From positions 620,001 to 684,000 of the forward strand of contig NZ_JAFBDY010000001.1 of NCBI RefSeq assembly GCF_016908465.1: DNA of 64,000 bases, in the 5' to 3' direction. Below the pieces are notes generated by a model. The model worked only from the letters and a program-made list of their open reading frames with translations, did no database searches and was not told the origin of the DNA. Position numbers and translations under genes: made by a program. Position 1 is the stretch's first letter. Each line of letters starts with the position of its first letter. The DNA is from Lysinibacillus composti (lineage in GTDB: Bacteria > Bacillota > Bacilli > Bacillales_A > Planococcaceae). Of this stretch, positions 17,043-26,005 are shown in pieces.

Positions 17043-19643
17043 ATGAACATGACAGAATTCTACCGAGAGCCCGTAGAAAAAGTGATGAAAGAATTTGACG
17101 TAACACATCAAGGATTAACAGACTTTGAAGCTCGATATAGACGGAAAGAGCATGGGTATAATGAATTAGAAGAAGGTAAAAGGAAAAGTGCAGCGCAAGT
17201 GTTTCTTGAGCAATTTAAGGATTTTTTAGTCATGATCTTAATGGTAGCCGCTGTGATTTCTGCTTTACTTGGAGAAGTACAAAGCTCAATCGTCATTATC
17301 GTTGTTGTCATGTTAAATGCTGTATTAGGTACTGTTCAACATGTAAAAGCAGAAAAATCTTTAAATAGTTTAAAAGAGATGGCAGCCCCCATTTCAAAGG
17401 TGTTAAGAGAAGGACAAATCATTGAAATCCCATCAAGAGAAATCGTGGTAGGGGATATTTTATGTTTAGATGCAGGAGACTATATTAGCGCGGATGGTCG
17501 AATTATTGAAAGTCATAGTTTACAAGTGAACGAGAGTTCGTTAACTGGTGAGTCACTTGCAATCGGTAAAATTGTACAATCATTAAATGCAAAAGAGGTT
17601 GCGCTTGGGGATCAGAAAAATATGGTCTTTGCAGGTAGTTTTGTAACAAATGGACGTGGACAAGTACTTGTTACATCCATTGGCATGAACACGGAAATCG
17701 GTAAAATTGCCAACCTATTAGATACTGCAAAAGAAAAGAAAACGCCACTTCAGGTAAGTCTAGACCTATTCGGAAAACGACTTGCATTAGGCATTATCAT
17801 CATCTGTCTTATTATTTTTGCATTAGATATTATTAGAGGTCGTGACTTAGTAGATTCCTTTATGTTCGCAGTATCTTTGGCGGTAGCAGCGATTCCTGAA
17901 GCATTAGGTTCCATTGTTACTATAGTTCTAGCTTTTGGTACACAAAAAATGGCGAAAGAAAATGCGATTGTTCGTAAATTACATGCTGTTGAGAGTCTTG
18001 GTAGTATTTCAGTCATTTGTTCAGATAAAACAGGTACACTCACTCAAAATAAAATGACTGTTCAAAAATTGTTTGTCAATGACGAAATCATCCAGCACGA
18101 TCAATTACAAACTAGCGATGTAGTAGAGAATAAATTATTGCAATTTGCTTTATTATGTAATGACTCTGTTTCAGCTGATGGAAAAGGAATAGGAGATCCG
18201 ACAGAATTAGCCCTTGTAAATATCGGGAAATTATATAATTTTAATGAACTCGAACTACGTGATCAAAATCAACGTATCGGAGAATTGCCATTTGACTCCA
18301 ATAGAAAATTAATGAGTACAGTCAACAGGATCGAGAACGGAAATCGAATCGTCATGATTACTAAAGGTGCTGTCGATGTGTTACTTCCTCGAATTGTAAG
18401 AGTTGAAACTTCACAAGGGATCACAACCATGTCAAGGCGCCATCTTGAAGCAATAAAAGAAGCAAATAGTCAATTCTCAAATGAAGGACTTCGCGTTCTT
18501 GCACTTGCCTATAAAGATGTTTATTCACCAAATGTTAGTATAAAAGATGAAAATAGTTTTACCTTTATCGGACTAATCGCAATGATGGACCCACCTCGAA
18601 ATGAATCAAAACAGGCTGTAGAGGACTGTATCCAAGCAGGAATTAAACCTGTCATGATTACAGGGGATCACAAAATAACTGCAGTGGCCATCGCGAAAGA
18701 AATTGGGATTTTAAATGACCCGTCTGAAGCAATTGAAGGGAAAGATATTGAATATCTAACAGATCAAGAATTACAAGAAAAAGTCGATAGCATTTCTGTC
18801 TATGCACGTGTTTCTCCTGAACATAAAATCCGTATTGTAGATGCTTGGCAGAAAAAAGGGAAAGTTGTAGCGATGACTGGAGATGGTGTTAATGATGCAC
18901 CGGCATTAAAGCAAGCAGACATCGGTGTGGCAATGGGGGTTACAGGTACAGAAGTTGCAAAGGATGCTTCCTCAATGATTTTAACTGATGACAACTTCTC
19001 CACGATAGTGAAGGCTGTCTCAAATGGTCGAAGTCTTTACATGAATATTAAAAATGCCATTCGGTTTTTATTATCAGGAAACGCGGGCGCCATTTTAGTT
19101 GTTTTATATGCAACACTTCTCGCACTACCAGCACCGTTTGCACCAGTTCATTTATTGTTTATCAACTTATTAACGGATAGTTTACCTGCCATTGCCATTG
19201 GGTTAGAACCTCATAACAAAAAGGTAATGAAAGAGAAACCAAGAAATATTCACGAGCCTTTATTAAATAAAAGGTTTGTCACGAAGATTGGGATTGAAGG
19301 CTTACTAATTGCAGCCGTCACGATTATAGCATTTAGAATTGGCCTATCGACAGGAGATCCGATGGTAGCTAGCACAATGGCTTTTGCTACACTGTGTTTA
19401 GCTCGTTTATTCCATGGCTTTAATTGTCGTTCGAATCAGTCTATTTTTAAAATTGGTATCTTTTCAAATATAGCTAGTTGGTTAGCATTTTTGATAGGGG
19501 TTTTCCTCCTAAATATCGTATTAATCTTTGGATTATTTGAAGTGGCTTTCTTAACTCGAGCGCAATTAGGGATGATTTATGGACTAGCCTTTTTACCATT
19601 AGTCATCATCCAATTATTTAGGTTATTACCTTCGAAAAAATAA
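17043..19643 (+). CDS. Ca2+-type P-type ATPase
   Basis: An ATP-driven cation pump of the P2A (SERCA-like) group, 866 residues. In order it shows an N-terminal actuator part, NESSLTGES, the ion-binding motif IPEALGS in helix 4, the phosphorylation site SDKTGTLTQNKM, the ATP-site KGAVDVLL region, MITGDHKITA, and MTGDGVNDAPALKQADIGVA. The C-terminal helices contain NLLTDSLPAIAIGLEP, with residues expected to coordinate Ca2+. The start is ATG 17043 because GGAGG lies eight bases upstream; an in-frame ATG at 17028 overlaps that site. Ca2+ export is the likely function, though related pumps move Mn2+. Confidence 0.9.
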   Translation: MNMTEFYREPVEKVMKEFDVTHQGLTDFEARYRRKEHGYNELEEGKRKSAAQVFLEQFKDFLVMILMVAAVISALLGEVQSSIVIIVVVMLNAVLGTVQHVKAEKSLNSLKEMAAPISKVLREGQIIEIPSREIVVGDILCLDAGDYISADGRIIESHSLQVNESSLTGESLAIGKIVQSLNAKEVALGDQKNMVFAGSFVTNGRGQVLVTSIGMNTEIGKIANLLDTAKEKKTPLQVSLDLFGKRLALGIIIICLIIFALDIIRGRDLVDSFMFAVSLAVAAIPEALGSIVTIVLAFGTQKMAKENAIVRKLHAVESLGSISVICSDKTGTLTQNKMTVQKLFVNDEIIQHDQLQTSDVVENKLLQFALLCNDSVSADGKGIGDPTELALVNIGKLYNFNELELRDQNQRIGELPFDSNRKLMSTVNRIENGNRIVMITKGAVDVLLPRIVRVETSQGITTMSRRHLEAIKEANSQFSNEGLRVLALAYKDVYSPNVSIKDENSFTFIGLIAMMDPPRNESKQAVEDCIQAGIKPVMITGDHKITAVAIAKEIGILNDPSEAIEGKDIEYLTDQELQEKVDSISVYARVSPEHKIRIVDAWQKKGKVVAMTGDGVNDAPALKQADIGVAMGVTGTEVAKDASSMILTDDNFSTIVKAVSNGRSLYMNIKNAIRFLLSGNAGAILVVLYATLLALPAPFAPVHLLFINLLTDSLPAIAIGLEPHNKKVMKEKPRNIHEPLLNKRFVTKIGIEGLLIAAVTIIAFRIGLSTGDPMVASTMAFATLCLARLFHGFNCRSNQSIFKIGIFSNIASWLAFLIGVFLLNIVLIFGLFEVAFLTRAQLGMIYGLAFLPLVIIQLFRLLPSKK

Positions 19644-19657
19644 TGGCTTGTGATTGG

Positions 19658-20069
19658 AGAGGCTGGGACATAAGTAGAATTTTTAAGGAAAGCCACAATT
19701 ATCTATAATAAGATATTGATAATTTTTAGATTGAGCGCAATAAGTGTTAGCCATTCTCCGAAAAAACGCGGCCTACCACTGTAAGCCGCGCCAGTTTCCG
19801 GAAAGTTTTGAAGGACAAATTTTATGTGAGCGGACCTTGCACAAAGCCGGGGGCAAAAACGCCACGTCCGCATGTCTTGCCCCCATGACCAAGCACGCGA
19901 GCGGCCTCAGAGACAAGTCGTAAAGACACGTACAACGTGGCTTTGCGGCTTGTGTGCTTAGTCCGCTCTCACCGGTTACTTAATAGGATTCATTATTAAA
20001 ATTAACAGCAAAAAAACATCAGTTTTCTTTTTGAGAAAACTGATGTTTTTTGGATTTGTCCCAGCCTCT
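19658..20069 (+). mobile_element. Structured repeat family 1, copy 2 (complete, MITE-like)
   Basis: A 412-base non-coding element bounded by perfect 13-base inverted ends AGAGGCTGGGACA and TGTCCCAGCCTCT. Inside are the CGCGGC/GCCGCG hairpin, a GGGGGC/GCCCCC hairpin, the nested 41-base hairpin at 19913-19953, and the closing helix GAGCGGAC/GTCCGCTC. An 18-base stem near the right end (AAAAAACATCAGTTTTCT and its complement, ~20012-20051) can also terminate transcription. No transposase and no obvious target duplication are seen. Confidence 0.8.
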
Positions 20070-20193
20070 TCATCTTTTTTTGCAAGTGTTTTTCAAGAGT
20101 GTTTTATTAAGAGAAGGGAAGCGATTGAGTTTAATATAGTCATTGTTTAAACTAGAACATAAACTAGAGTGATCGAATTTGGAGGAAAATAAA

Positions 20194-20814
20194 TTGAAAT
20201 ATATTATTTTTGATTTTGATGGAACACTTGCGAACTCAAGTGATGTTTTTATTAAAGCCTGGAATGTTTTTGCCAACACCTATCATTATGATCCAATCAC
20301 ATATGAGGATGTGCTGGCAACGAAACATTTAACTCTTCATCAACGAGCGAAGCAGTTTAACTTCCCTATGCACAAACTACCCATGATCATCCCTAAGGTT
20401 TACAAGTATTTTAATGACCATATACAGGAAGTGAATCTTTTTGATGGTATTAAAGAAATGTTGGAATCTCTTGATCGAGAAGGATACAAAATTGCTATTC
20501 TTTCATCAAATGCTAAAGAGAATATCGAATTACTTTTACAAACTGAACAAATTAACGCAGTGAGTGAGGTATTAACTTCAAGTAGAATTTTTGCAAAGGA
20601 CGTAGTGTTGAAAAAGTTCATGAAACAACAAAAACTAACCCCTGACCAAATCGTCTATGTAGGCGATGAATTACGAGACATTCTTGCATGTAATAAAGTA
20701 AAAATCCCTTTCATGTGGGTTAGTTGGGGGATTGACGGTATTGAAATCATCGAAAAAGAAAACCCGAAATATGTCGTCCATACACCTAGTGAAATACTTA
20801 ATACTTTATCCTAA
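20194..20814 (+). CDS. HAD-family hydrolase (phosphoglycolate phosphatase-like)
   Basis: A 206-residue haloacid-dehalogenase-fold phosphatase. Motif I is FDFDGTLANS near the N-terminus, motif II is ILSSNAKEN, and motif IV is VGDELRDILAC; an alpha-helical cap lies between motifs I and II. The start is TTG 20194: GGAGG ends nine bases before it, whereas an earlier TTG at 20179 overlaps that site. It converges with the methyltransferase gene and overlaps its end by nine bases. The substrate is not predictable. Confidence 0.85.
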   Translation: MKYIIFDFDGTLANSSDVFIKAWNVFANTYHYDPITYEDVLATKHLTLHQRAKQFNFPMHKLPMIIPKVYKYFNDHIQEVNLFDGIKEMLESLDREGYKIAILSSNAKENIELLLQTEQINAVSEVLTSSRIFAKDVVLKKFMKQQKLTPDQIVYVGDELRDILACNKVKIPFMWVSWGIDGIEIIEKENPKYVVHTPSEILNTLS

Positions 20815-21408
20815 GCGATAAATTAAAAATCGTTCGTACGGATTTTTATCATAAGTTGGAAGTTGGACTTCTTTAAATAATTCAAAGGATGTATGATCTT
20901 CTAAATAATATCGATAATCATCCGAAGCATAATAAAAAATTAAATCGATTTGACGGTTGTGTTTCTCATGAGAAAGCAAAATATTGCGAAGCACTCTCAT
21001 AAAAACTTGAACGGAAAAAGGATTGAAAAAATAGAATCGGTTGTCATCTGGTTGTATCTCGTATTCCTCAGCCGTACAACAATTAAATTGAATGGTATCT
21101 GGATTTCTCTTTGTTTTCTTTAAATAACTTGTTTTATTTTTGATCGCATCTTGGTAGAAATGATGATTCATTTCTATTCCTGTAACGACTGCTTGAAATG
21201 TATGGTGAATGTAAAAATTCAATCGACCTTTACCGCAGCCATAGTCGACAATATGATCGCTAGCTTGAACAACGTAGTGTTTAAATAATTCTTCCAGCGC
21301 GTAATAGGGAGTAGGTTCGTAGGGATGAAAATGGATGGAATGGTTCACTTCACCTTTATTTCCACGTGTATCGATGTTCATTAATTCTTCATAATACTTT
21401 TCGTTCAC
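20806..21408 (-). CDS. SAM-dependent methyltransferase
   Basis: A 200-residue class I methyltransferase. Motif I is IVDYGCGKGRLNFYI at about residues 52-66, followed by an acidic end of strand 2 (TGIEMN). A FFNPFS block sits where catalytic NPP-type motifs occur. No membrane segment is present. It begins near a short intergenic hairpin and is convergent with the HAD gene. The target (protein, nucleic acid or small molecule) is unknown. Confidence 0.75.
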   Translation of the reverse strand: MNEKYYEELMNIDTRGNKGEVNHSIHFHPYEPTPYYALEELFKHYVVQASDHIVDYGCGKGRLNFYIHHTFQAVVTGIEMNHHFYQDAIKNKTSYLKKTKRNPDTIQFNCCTAEEYEIQPDDNRFYFFNPFSVQVFMRVLRNILLSHEKHNRQIDLIFYYASDDYRYYLEDHTSFELFKEVQLPTYDKNPYERFLIYRLG

Positions 21409-21442
21409 TTAAGTTCCTCGTTTCTTGAAATAGAAATGAATA

Positions 21443-21470
21443 ACCCCTTCCAACTCTCTTTGGAAGGGGA
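21443..21470 (-). terminator. Hairpin ending the small membrane-protein gene
   Basis: CCCCTTCCAA / TTGGAAGGGG, 10 bp; the minus-strand tail is T-rich but interrupted. Confidence 0.5.
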
Positions 21471-21481
21471 GGGGGCTGAAA

Positions 21482-21703
21482 TTATTGACCTGTACCTGGT
21501 GTACCGACTTTATCGCGTTGTTCTTCGGCTTCATGTGGAATCCCAATGTTATTTGCATCGACACCGCCATTACTTCTTCCATATTTTGACGGGTCATAGT
21601 AATTGTAGAATACCATTACGATGGTAAATACTGCAATTGCCGCAGCAGCAACAATTCCGACAAAAATGACTGCTAATCTTTTTCCACTTTTCTTTTGGTC
21701 CAA
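21482..21703 (-). CDS. Small single-pass membrane protein
   Basis: A 73-residue protein starting at TTG, with GGAGGAAAC upstream. It has a basic N-terminus (DQKKSGKR), one membrane helix (~residues 10-33) and a hydrophilic outside tail containing DPSKYGRSNGG. I recognise no named family. It is probably part of the same leftward block as the methyltransferase gene, with the hairpin at 21443-21470 between them. Confidence 0.65.
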   Translation of the reverse strand: MDQKKSGKRLAVIFVGIVAAAAIAVFTIVMVFYNYYDPSKYGRSNGGVDANNIGIPHEAEEQRDKVGTPGTGQ

Positions 21704-22084
21704 TTAAGTTTCCTCCATTTAATAAATAAATCTATTAGCTAATACTTAATATTGAATTTAATGTGTAAGAGTGCGCTTTTAATGTAGTGACATTCATAAG
21801 GGAAAATTTGAAGTAATTTCTAATTGAAGGTACCATATTCAAAGCTTTAGTTCAACAAAACAATGAAAAAGTTGGATGGATATTATAGCACGATTATATT
21901 GACAACGTAATAGGACTTAAATAATTTTAAATTAAGAACCAATTCCTATTAAAAATGAGAAACAAGGGTGATATTCAAGGCGAAACAAAATATGGATAAT
22001 AAAGAAACCATAAGAAATACGGTCCTCAATAGAAGGAATTAAGTTTTCTAACGAGGGATGAGGCCAAGAACGGGAGGGATTATT
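21704..22084. other. Divergent intergenic region
   Basis: No gene is visible. A TTGACA box at 21899-21904 is followed about 17 bases later by an AT-rich -10-like stretch, a possible promoter for the Spo0E-like gene. Confidence 0.35.
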
Positions 22085-22255
22085 ATGGCAAAAGAACATT
22101 TACCATTAATAGAATTAGAAAATAAAGTATTCAACCTTCAAGCTCAAATGATTGATTTAGGACTAGTCAAAGGGCTTTCTCATCCAGAGACCGTAAAGTG
22201 TAGTCAAGAATTAGATCGTGTGCTGAATAGATTGCAAAATATAAAGATGAGATAA
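22085..22255 (+). CDS. Spo0E-family aspartyl-phosphate phosphatase
   Basis: A 56-residue helical protein. The family signature is HPETVKCSQELDRVLNRL at residues ~36-53, in which the SQELD segment contacts and dephosphorylates Spo0A~P. The start is ATG 22085 because GGGAGG lies just upstream; an upstream in-frame ATG lacks a site. Such proteins delay entry into sporulation. It has its own terminator. This supports a spore-forming host. Confidence 0.8.
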   Translation: MAKEHLPLIELENKVFNLQAQMIDLGLVKGLSHPETVKCSQELDRVLNRLQNIKMR

Positions 22256-22337
22256 ATCGAACTTAATAAAAAAACTTTAACTTTGAAAAGGGTGCACTTC
22301 CAACTTCCAGGGTGCAATACTTCATATGGAAATTCGA

Positions 22338-22379
22338 ATAGGGTGTGAAATCGTTGAGATTTTCATACTCTATTTTTTT
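22338..22379 (+). terminator. Terminator of the Spo0E-like gene
   Basis: ATAGGGTGTGAAATC / GATTTTCATACTCTAT imperfect stem and T7. Confidence 0.75.
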
Positions 22380-23076
22380 GTTGTATATATGTTCTAGACA
22401 AATATAAAAATTCGCAGTAGATCACATAGAAAATAAGGACTTACGAATAGTTATTAAATTTTTTTTTCTTTATTCGATAACATTTTTACTTAACACCCCT
22501 TATTAGTAATACTCCTACTCCCTCACAATTACTTGATAAAAATTCAATGTTTACTTTTCAATTTTATTAAAATGCGTATCAAAAATCTAAATCCCATTTG
22601 ATTTCCAGTTATTAACAGTAATTAGAATAGTATTGAAAACATAGCTTGTTAAAGGAATTTAGTTCGATGAAGTATAAACGTCGGATTTTGGTAACTACCG
22701 AATGTGTGCAAATTCGAGAATAATATTGATTAAGAGAGAAAATAAATAGAACTATTGTCATAAATTATCTCTTTCGAAAATATTGTAAGGTAGATAATCT
22801 TACTGCAAGGTATTGGGGAAAGTTTTTTTAATACTTTTTAAAAAATAATATTGTTGAGATTACGGTCTATAGATTAAGCAACTGAAATACAATCTATTAT
22901 TTTTGGAAACCGCTTTAATAGTGGTCTAAGTAGTTTTAAAAAATCAAAGCTTTTGTAAAAGATTATCAAAAATATGAATACCACTTTGCCTTTATTGACC
23001 GAAAATCACTTGCGCATTTTACTTATCTTTTATTCTTACATTTCATCCTCTTAATATGTAGAAGGGAGAGATACAC
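22380..23076. other. Long gap before the catabolic island
   Basis: About 700 AT-rich bases without a recognisable gene. It should hold the promoter of the oxo-acid dehydrogenase genes. I looked for a sigma-54 -24/-12 pair (TGGCAC-N5-TTGCA), as found at acetoin operons, and found none convincing. Confidence 0.45.
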
Positions 23077-24432
23077 TTGGCAACAGAAGTACTTATGCCA
23101 AAACTTGGTGCCACTATGGAGTCTGGCACGATTGTGGAATGGTTTAAAAAAGAAGGCGATCACGTTGAAGAAGGTGAACCGCTTGTCGAAATTTTGACAG
23201 ATAAAATTGAAATTGAGGTAGAGGCATCAGCTTCAGGTATTCTATTAAAAGCTTTATATGAAAAGGATACTAAGATTCCTGTTAATGAAGTCATCGCATA
23301 TATCGGTGCAGAAGGAGAGCAAATAAGTGAAAACTCTACATACGAGACGGCAAATGCAAATGCTGTTCAAGATGTAGAAGTGCAGAGTCAACCTGCATCA
23401 GTTTCTTCAATAGTTCCAACAACTTCGGAACAAATAAGTGAGATTGGACAAAAACCACGTAGAACTCCAGCAGCAAGAGTACTAGCTGAAGAAAAAGGAG
23501 TTGATTTACAAAGTGTATCAGGTTCAGGACCACTGGGACGTATTCACCGCATAGATGTTGAAAAGTTTTTAGAGCAAAATGAGCGTGTCGTCAAAGCAAC
23601 ACCATTAGCTCAAAAAATAGCTGCTGAACATAAAGTTGATTTATCTGTAGTAAAAGGCTCTGGTTCCAATGGGAAAATCCGTAGTACTGATGTCATTCAA
23701 AGTACACAGGTAACACAAGAGATAGGAATACACAAAATAGAATCTACAAATACGATTCCGCTACAGGGAGTTCGTAAAATTGTTGCTCAGCGTATGGCGA
23801 ATAGTGCATTTACTGCACCTCATGTAACGATTACAAGTGAAATTGATATGAACCAAGTGATTGAATTGCGTAAGCAGCTTCTACCAATTATCGAACAAGA
23901 GGTTGACTATCGTTTATCTTACACGGAAATTATCGTCAAAGCTGTTGCTCAAGCATTACTAAAAAATCCAGTGGTCAATGCATCTATACAGGATGATCAA
24001 ATTGTTTTACACCAACATGCACATATCGGTCTTGCCGTTGCATTAGAAAATGGACTAGTAGTTCCAGTTATTAGACATGTAGAGCAAAAGGGATTAGCAG
24101 AACTTACAAAAACTTGTAAAACGTTAGGTGTTAAAGCTCGAGAAGGCAAGCTTGCTCACAATGAAATAACAGGTGGGACTTTTACAATTAGTAACTTAGG
24201 AATGTATGCAGTTGATGCATTTACTCCAATTATTAATCAGCCTGAATCAGCGATCTTAGGTGTAGGAAGAATTATCGAAAAACCAGTTGTGAATGGCGGA
24301 GAAATTGAAGTCCGATCCATGATGGTTCTTAGCCTATCTTTCGACCATCGAGTAATTGATGGAGCTCCTGCTGCACAGTTTTTAACGGACCTAAAAACAA
24401 TTTTAGAAAACCCTTTCAGACTACTCGTTTAA
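23077..24432 (+). CDS. Dihydrolipoamide acyltransferase (E2) with two E3-binding domains
   Basis: Core subunit of a 2-oxo acid or acetoin dehydrogenase complex; it moves an acyl group from its lipoyl arm to CoA. In 451 residues: a lipoyl domain (1-~76, lipoyl Lys43 in LTDKIEIEVE), a linker, a peripheral-subunit-binding domain (~132-168), a second similar domain (~172-208), and the catalytic domain with LSFDHRVIDGAPA at its end. Two binding domains in tandem are uncommon. The start is TTG after GAAGGGAGAG. It opens the gene set E2, E3, SDR, TRAP receptor, E1 alpha, E1 beta. Acetoin-type (AcoC) is favoured by the neighbours, but another 2-oxo substrate is possible. Confidence 0.85.
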   Translation: MATEVLMPKLGATMESGTIVEWFKKEGDHVEEGEPLVEILTDKIEIEVEASASGILLKALYEKDTKIPVNEVIAYIGAEGEQISENSTYETANANAVQDVEVQSQPASVSSIVPTTSEQISEIGQKPRRTPAARVLAEEKGVDLQSVSGSGPLGRIHRIDVEKFLEQNERVVKATPLAQKIAAEHKVDLSVVKGSGSNGKIRSTDVIQSTQVTQEIGIHKIESTNTIPLQGVRKIVAQRMANSAFTAPHVTITSEIDMNQVIELRKQLLPIIEQEVDYRLSYTEIIVKAVAQALLKNPVVNASIQDDQIVLHQHAHIGLAVALENGLVVPVIRHVEQKGLAELTKTCKTLGVKAREGKLAHNEITGGTFTISNLGMYAVDAFTPIINQPESAILGVGRIIEKPVVNGGEIEVRSMMVLSLSFDHRVIDGAPAAQFLTDLKTILENPFRLLV

Positions 24433-24444
24433 GGAGTCGTATCT

Positions 24445-25836
24445 ATGAATTCATATAATCTAGTTGTTATTGGCGGTGGGCCAGGTGGATATGTGGCCGC
24501 CATACGTGCTGCAAATTTAGGCTTATCTGTTGCTTTAGTGGAAAAGGACGAGTTAGGTGGCACGTGTTTAAATCGTGGATGTATTCCTTCGAAAACGTTA
24601 CTTCATCACGCTGAAGTGATAGAGCAAATTAAAAATGCAAGTAGTTGGGGTATTGAAACGGGAGAAGTTAGCGTTTCCATTGAAAAAATAATGAAAAGAA
24701 AAGACCAAGTAATTAAACGCCTTCGAACAGGTATTGCCGCACTTTTAAAGGCAGGAAAAATAACCCATTATCATGGACAAGGTACAGTAACGGAAGATCA
24801 AAGAATCCTTGTTGAAAATGAAAATGAAAATCTAGTTTTGCATGCTGAAAAAATTATTTTAGCAACTGGTTCAACTCCGTTTATTCCATCAATCCCTGGA
24901 ATTGACCAAGTCAATGTTCATACGAGTGATACGATCTTTGATATAAAAGAAATCCCGAGTACCCTTGTGATTATTGGTGGGGGAATCATTGGTGTTGAAA
25001 TTGCTAGCATTTTTGCAAGTTTAGATGTCAAGGTCACAATCATTGAGATGGCTGACCGACTTGTTCCTAATGAAGATGTTGATGCAATACAGTTACTTCA
25101 AAAGGAATTACAAAAGAAAGGTATTCAAATTTTAACAAGCTCAAGCGTTACAGAATTACAGCAAGAAGGACTTCGTAAGTATGTGAAAATAGAGAACGGT
25201 GATAAAAAAGTCACAGTACTTGAATGCGATGAAGTATTAGTTGCAGTGGGAAGAAAGCCAAACTTTACAGGAACTCACCAGTTAGATTTGGCTTTGAACG
25301 GACCATTTGTCGCAGTAAATGATTACTTAGAAACGAGCATACCGAATGTTTATGCAATTGGGGATTTAATTGGAGGATGGCAACTAGCTCATGTTGCAAG
25401 CGCGGAAGGCCTCATTGCAGCTAGCAATGCTGCAGGTCATTCTGAAATTGTAGATTATAAAGTGATACCGCGTTGTATATATACAAATCCAGAAGTAGCA
25501 AGTGTGGGAATGACGGAACGTGAAGCCAAAGAAAAAGGATTGGATATAAAAATACAAACCTATCAATTTGCTGGGAATGGAAAAGCACTTACGATGGATG
25601 AAAAAGTTGGCTTTGTAAAAGTGATTGCTGAACGGAAATACGGAGAAATTTTAGGAGTAGTCATGGCAGGCCCTCACGTAACGGAAATGATTTCAGAATC
25701 ATCTGCATTTATCCATTTAGAAGGTACGATGGATGAATTAGGTAAACTAATTCACCCACATCCAAGCCTTTCTGAGGCATTATTTGAAACAGCCGAAGCT
25801 TGGTTAGATCAAGGAATTCATGTCATCAACAAGTAG
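24445..25836 (+). CDS. Dihydrolipoyl dehydrogenase (E3)
   Basis: FAD enzyme that reoxidises the lipoyl arm of E2 and makes NADH. It has 463 residues, the family length. Features are the FAD site GGGPGGYVAAI, the redox disulfide GGTCLNRGCIPSK, the NAD site IGGGIIGVEIA, and the C-terminal active-site His in HPHPSLSEA. It starts 12 bases after the E2 stop with GGAG upstream, so it is co-translated with E2. It probably serves the dedicated complex of this island. Confidence 0.9.
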   Translation: MNSYNLVVIGGGPGGYVAAIRAANLGLSVALVEKDELGGTCLNRGCIPSKTLLHHAEVIEQIKNASSWGIETGEVSVSIEKIMKRKDQVIKRLRTGIAALLKAGKITHYHGQGTVTEDQRILVENENENLVLHAEKIILATGSTPFIPSIPGIDQVNVHTSDTIFDIKEIPSTLVIIGGGIIGVEIASIFASLDVKVTIIEMADRLVPNEDVDAIQLLQKELQKKGIQILTSSSVTELQQEGLRKYVKIENGDKKVTVLECDEVLVAVGRKPNFTGTHQLDLALNGPFVAVNDYLETSIPNVYAIGDLIGGWQLAHVASAEGLIAASNAAGHSEIVDYKVIPRCIYTNPEVASVGMTEREAKEKGLDIKIQTYQFAGNGKALTMDEKVGFVKVIAERKYGEILGVVMAGPHVTEMISESSAFIHLEGTMDELGKLIHPHPSLSEALFETAEAWLDQGIHVINK

Positions 25837-26005
25837 ACTTGTAACTTTGCAGTCATTTCAATTTAATACCTTTTTTGTGTGCTGTTGGTATACAACCTGT
25901 ATGTAATTTAAGTACAAAAGTTATACATTTTGATGTCAGAAAGTTCATTTTTTTTATTAATACCAAAACTATTTGTTTGCAAAATAATATTAATGGGGTG
26001 GATCA

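Noticed and set aside
21409-21627. Open frames on both strands around the small membrane-protein gene
   Set aside because: Overlap in other frames; only the 21482-21703 frame has a ribosome site and a sensible protein.
22910-22926. cre-like sequence with AAACCGCTTT upstream of the E2 gene
   Set aside because: Two or more mismatches including the spacing of the TG and CG parts.
22380-23076. Sigma-54 promoter before the dehydrogenase genes
   Set aside because: No TGGCAC-N5-TTGCA match, and the nearby regulator lacks an AAA activation domain.
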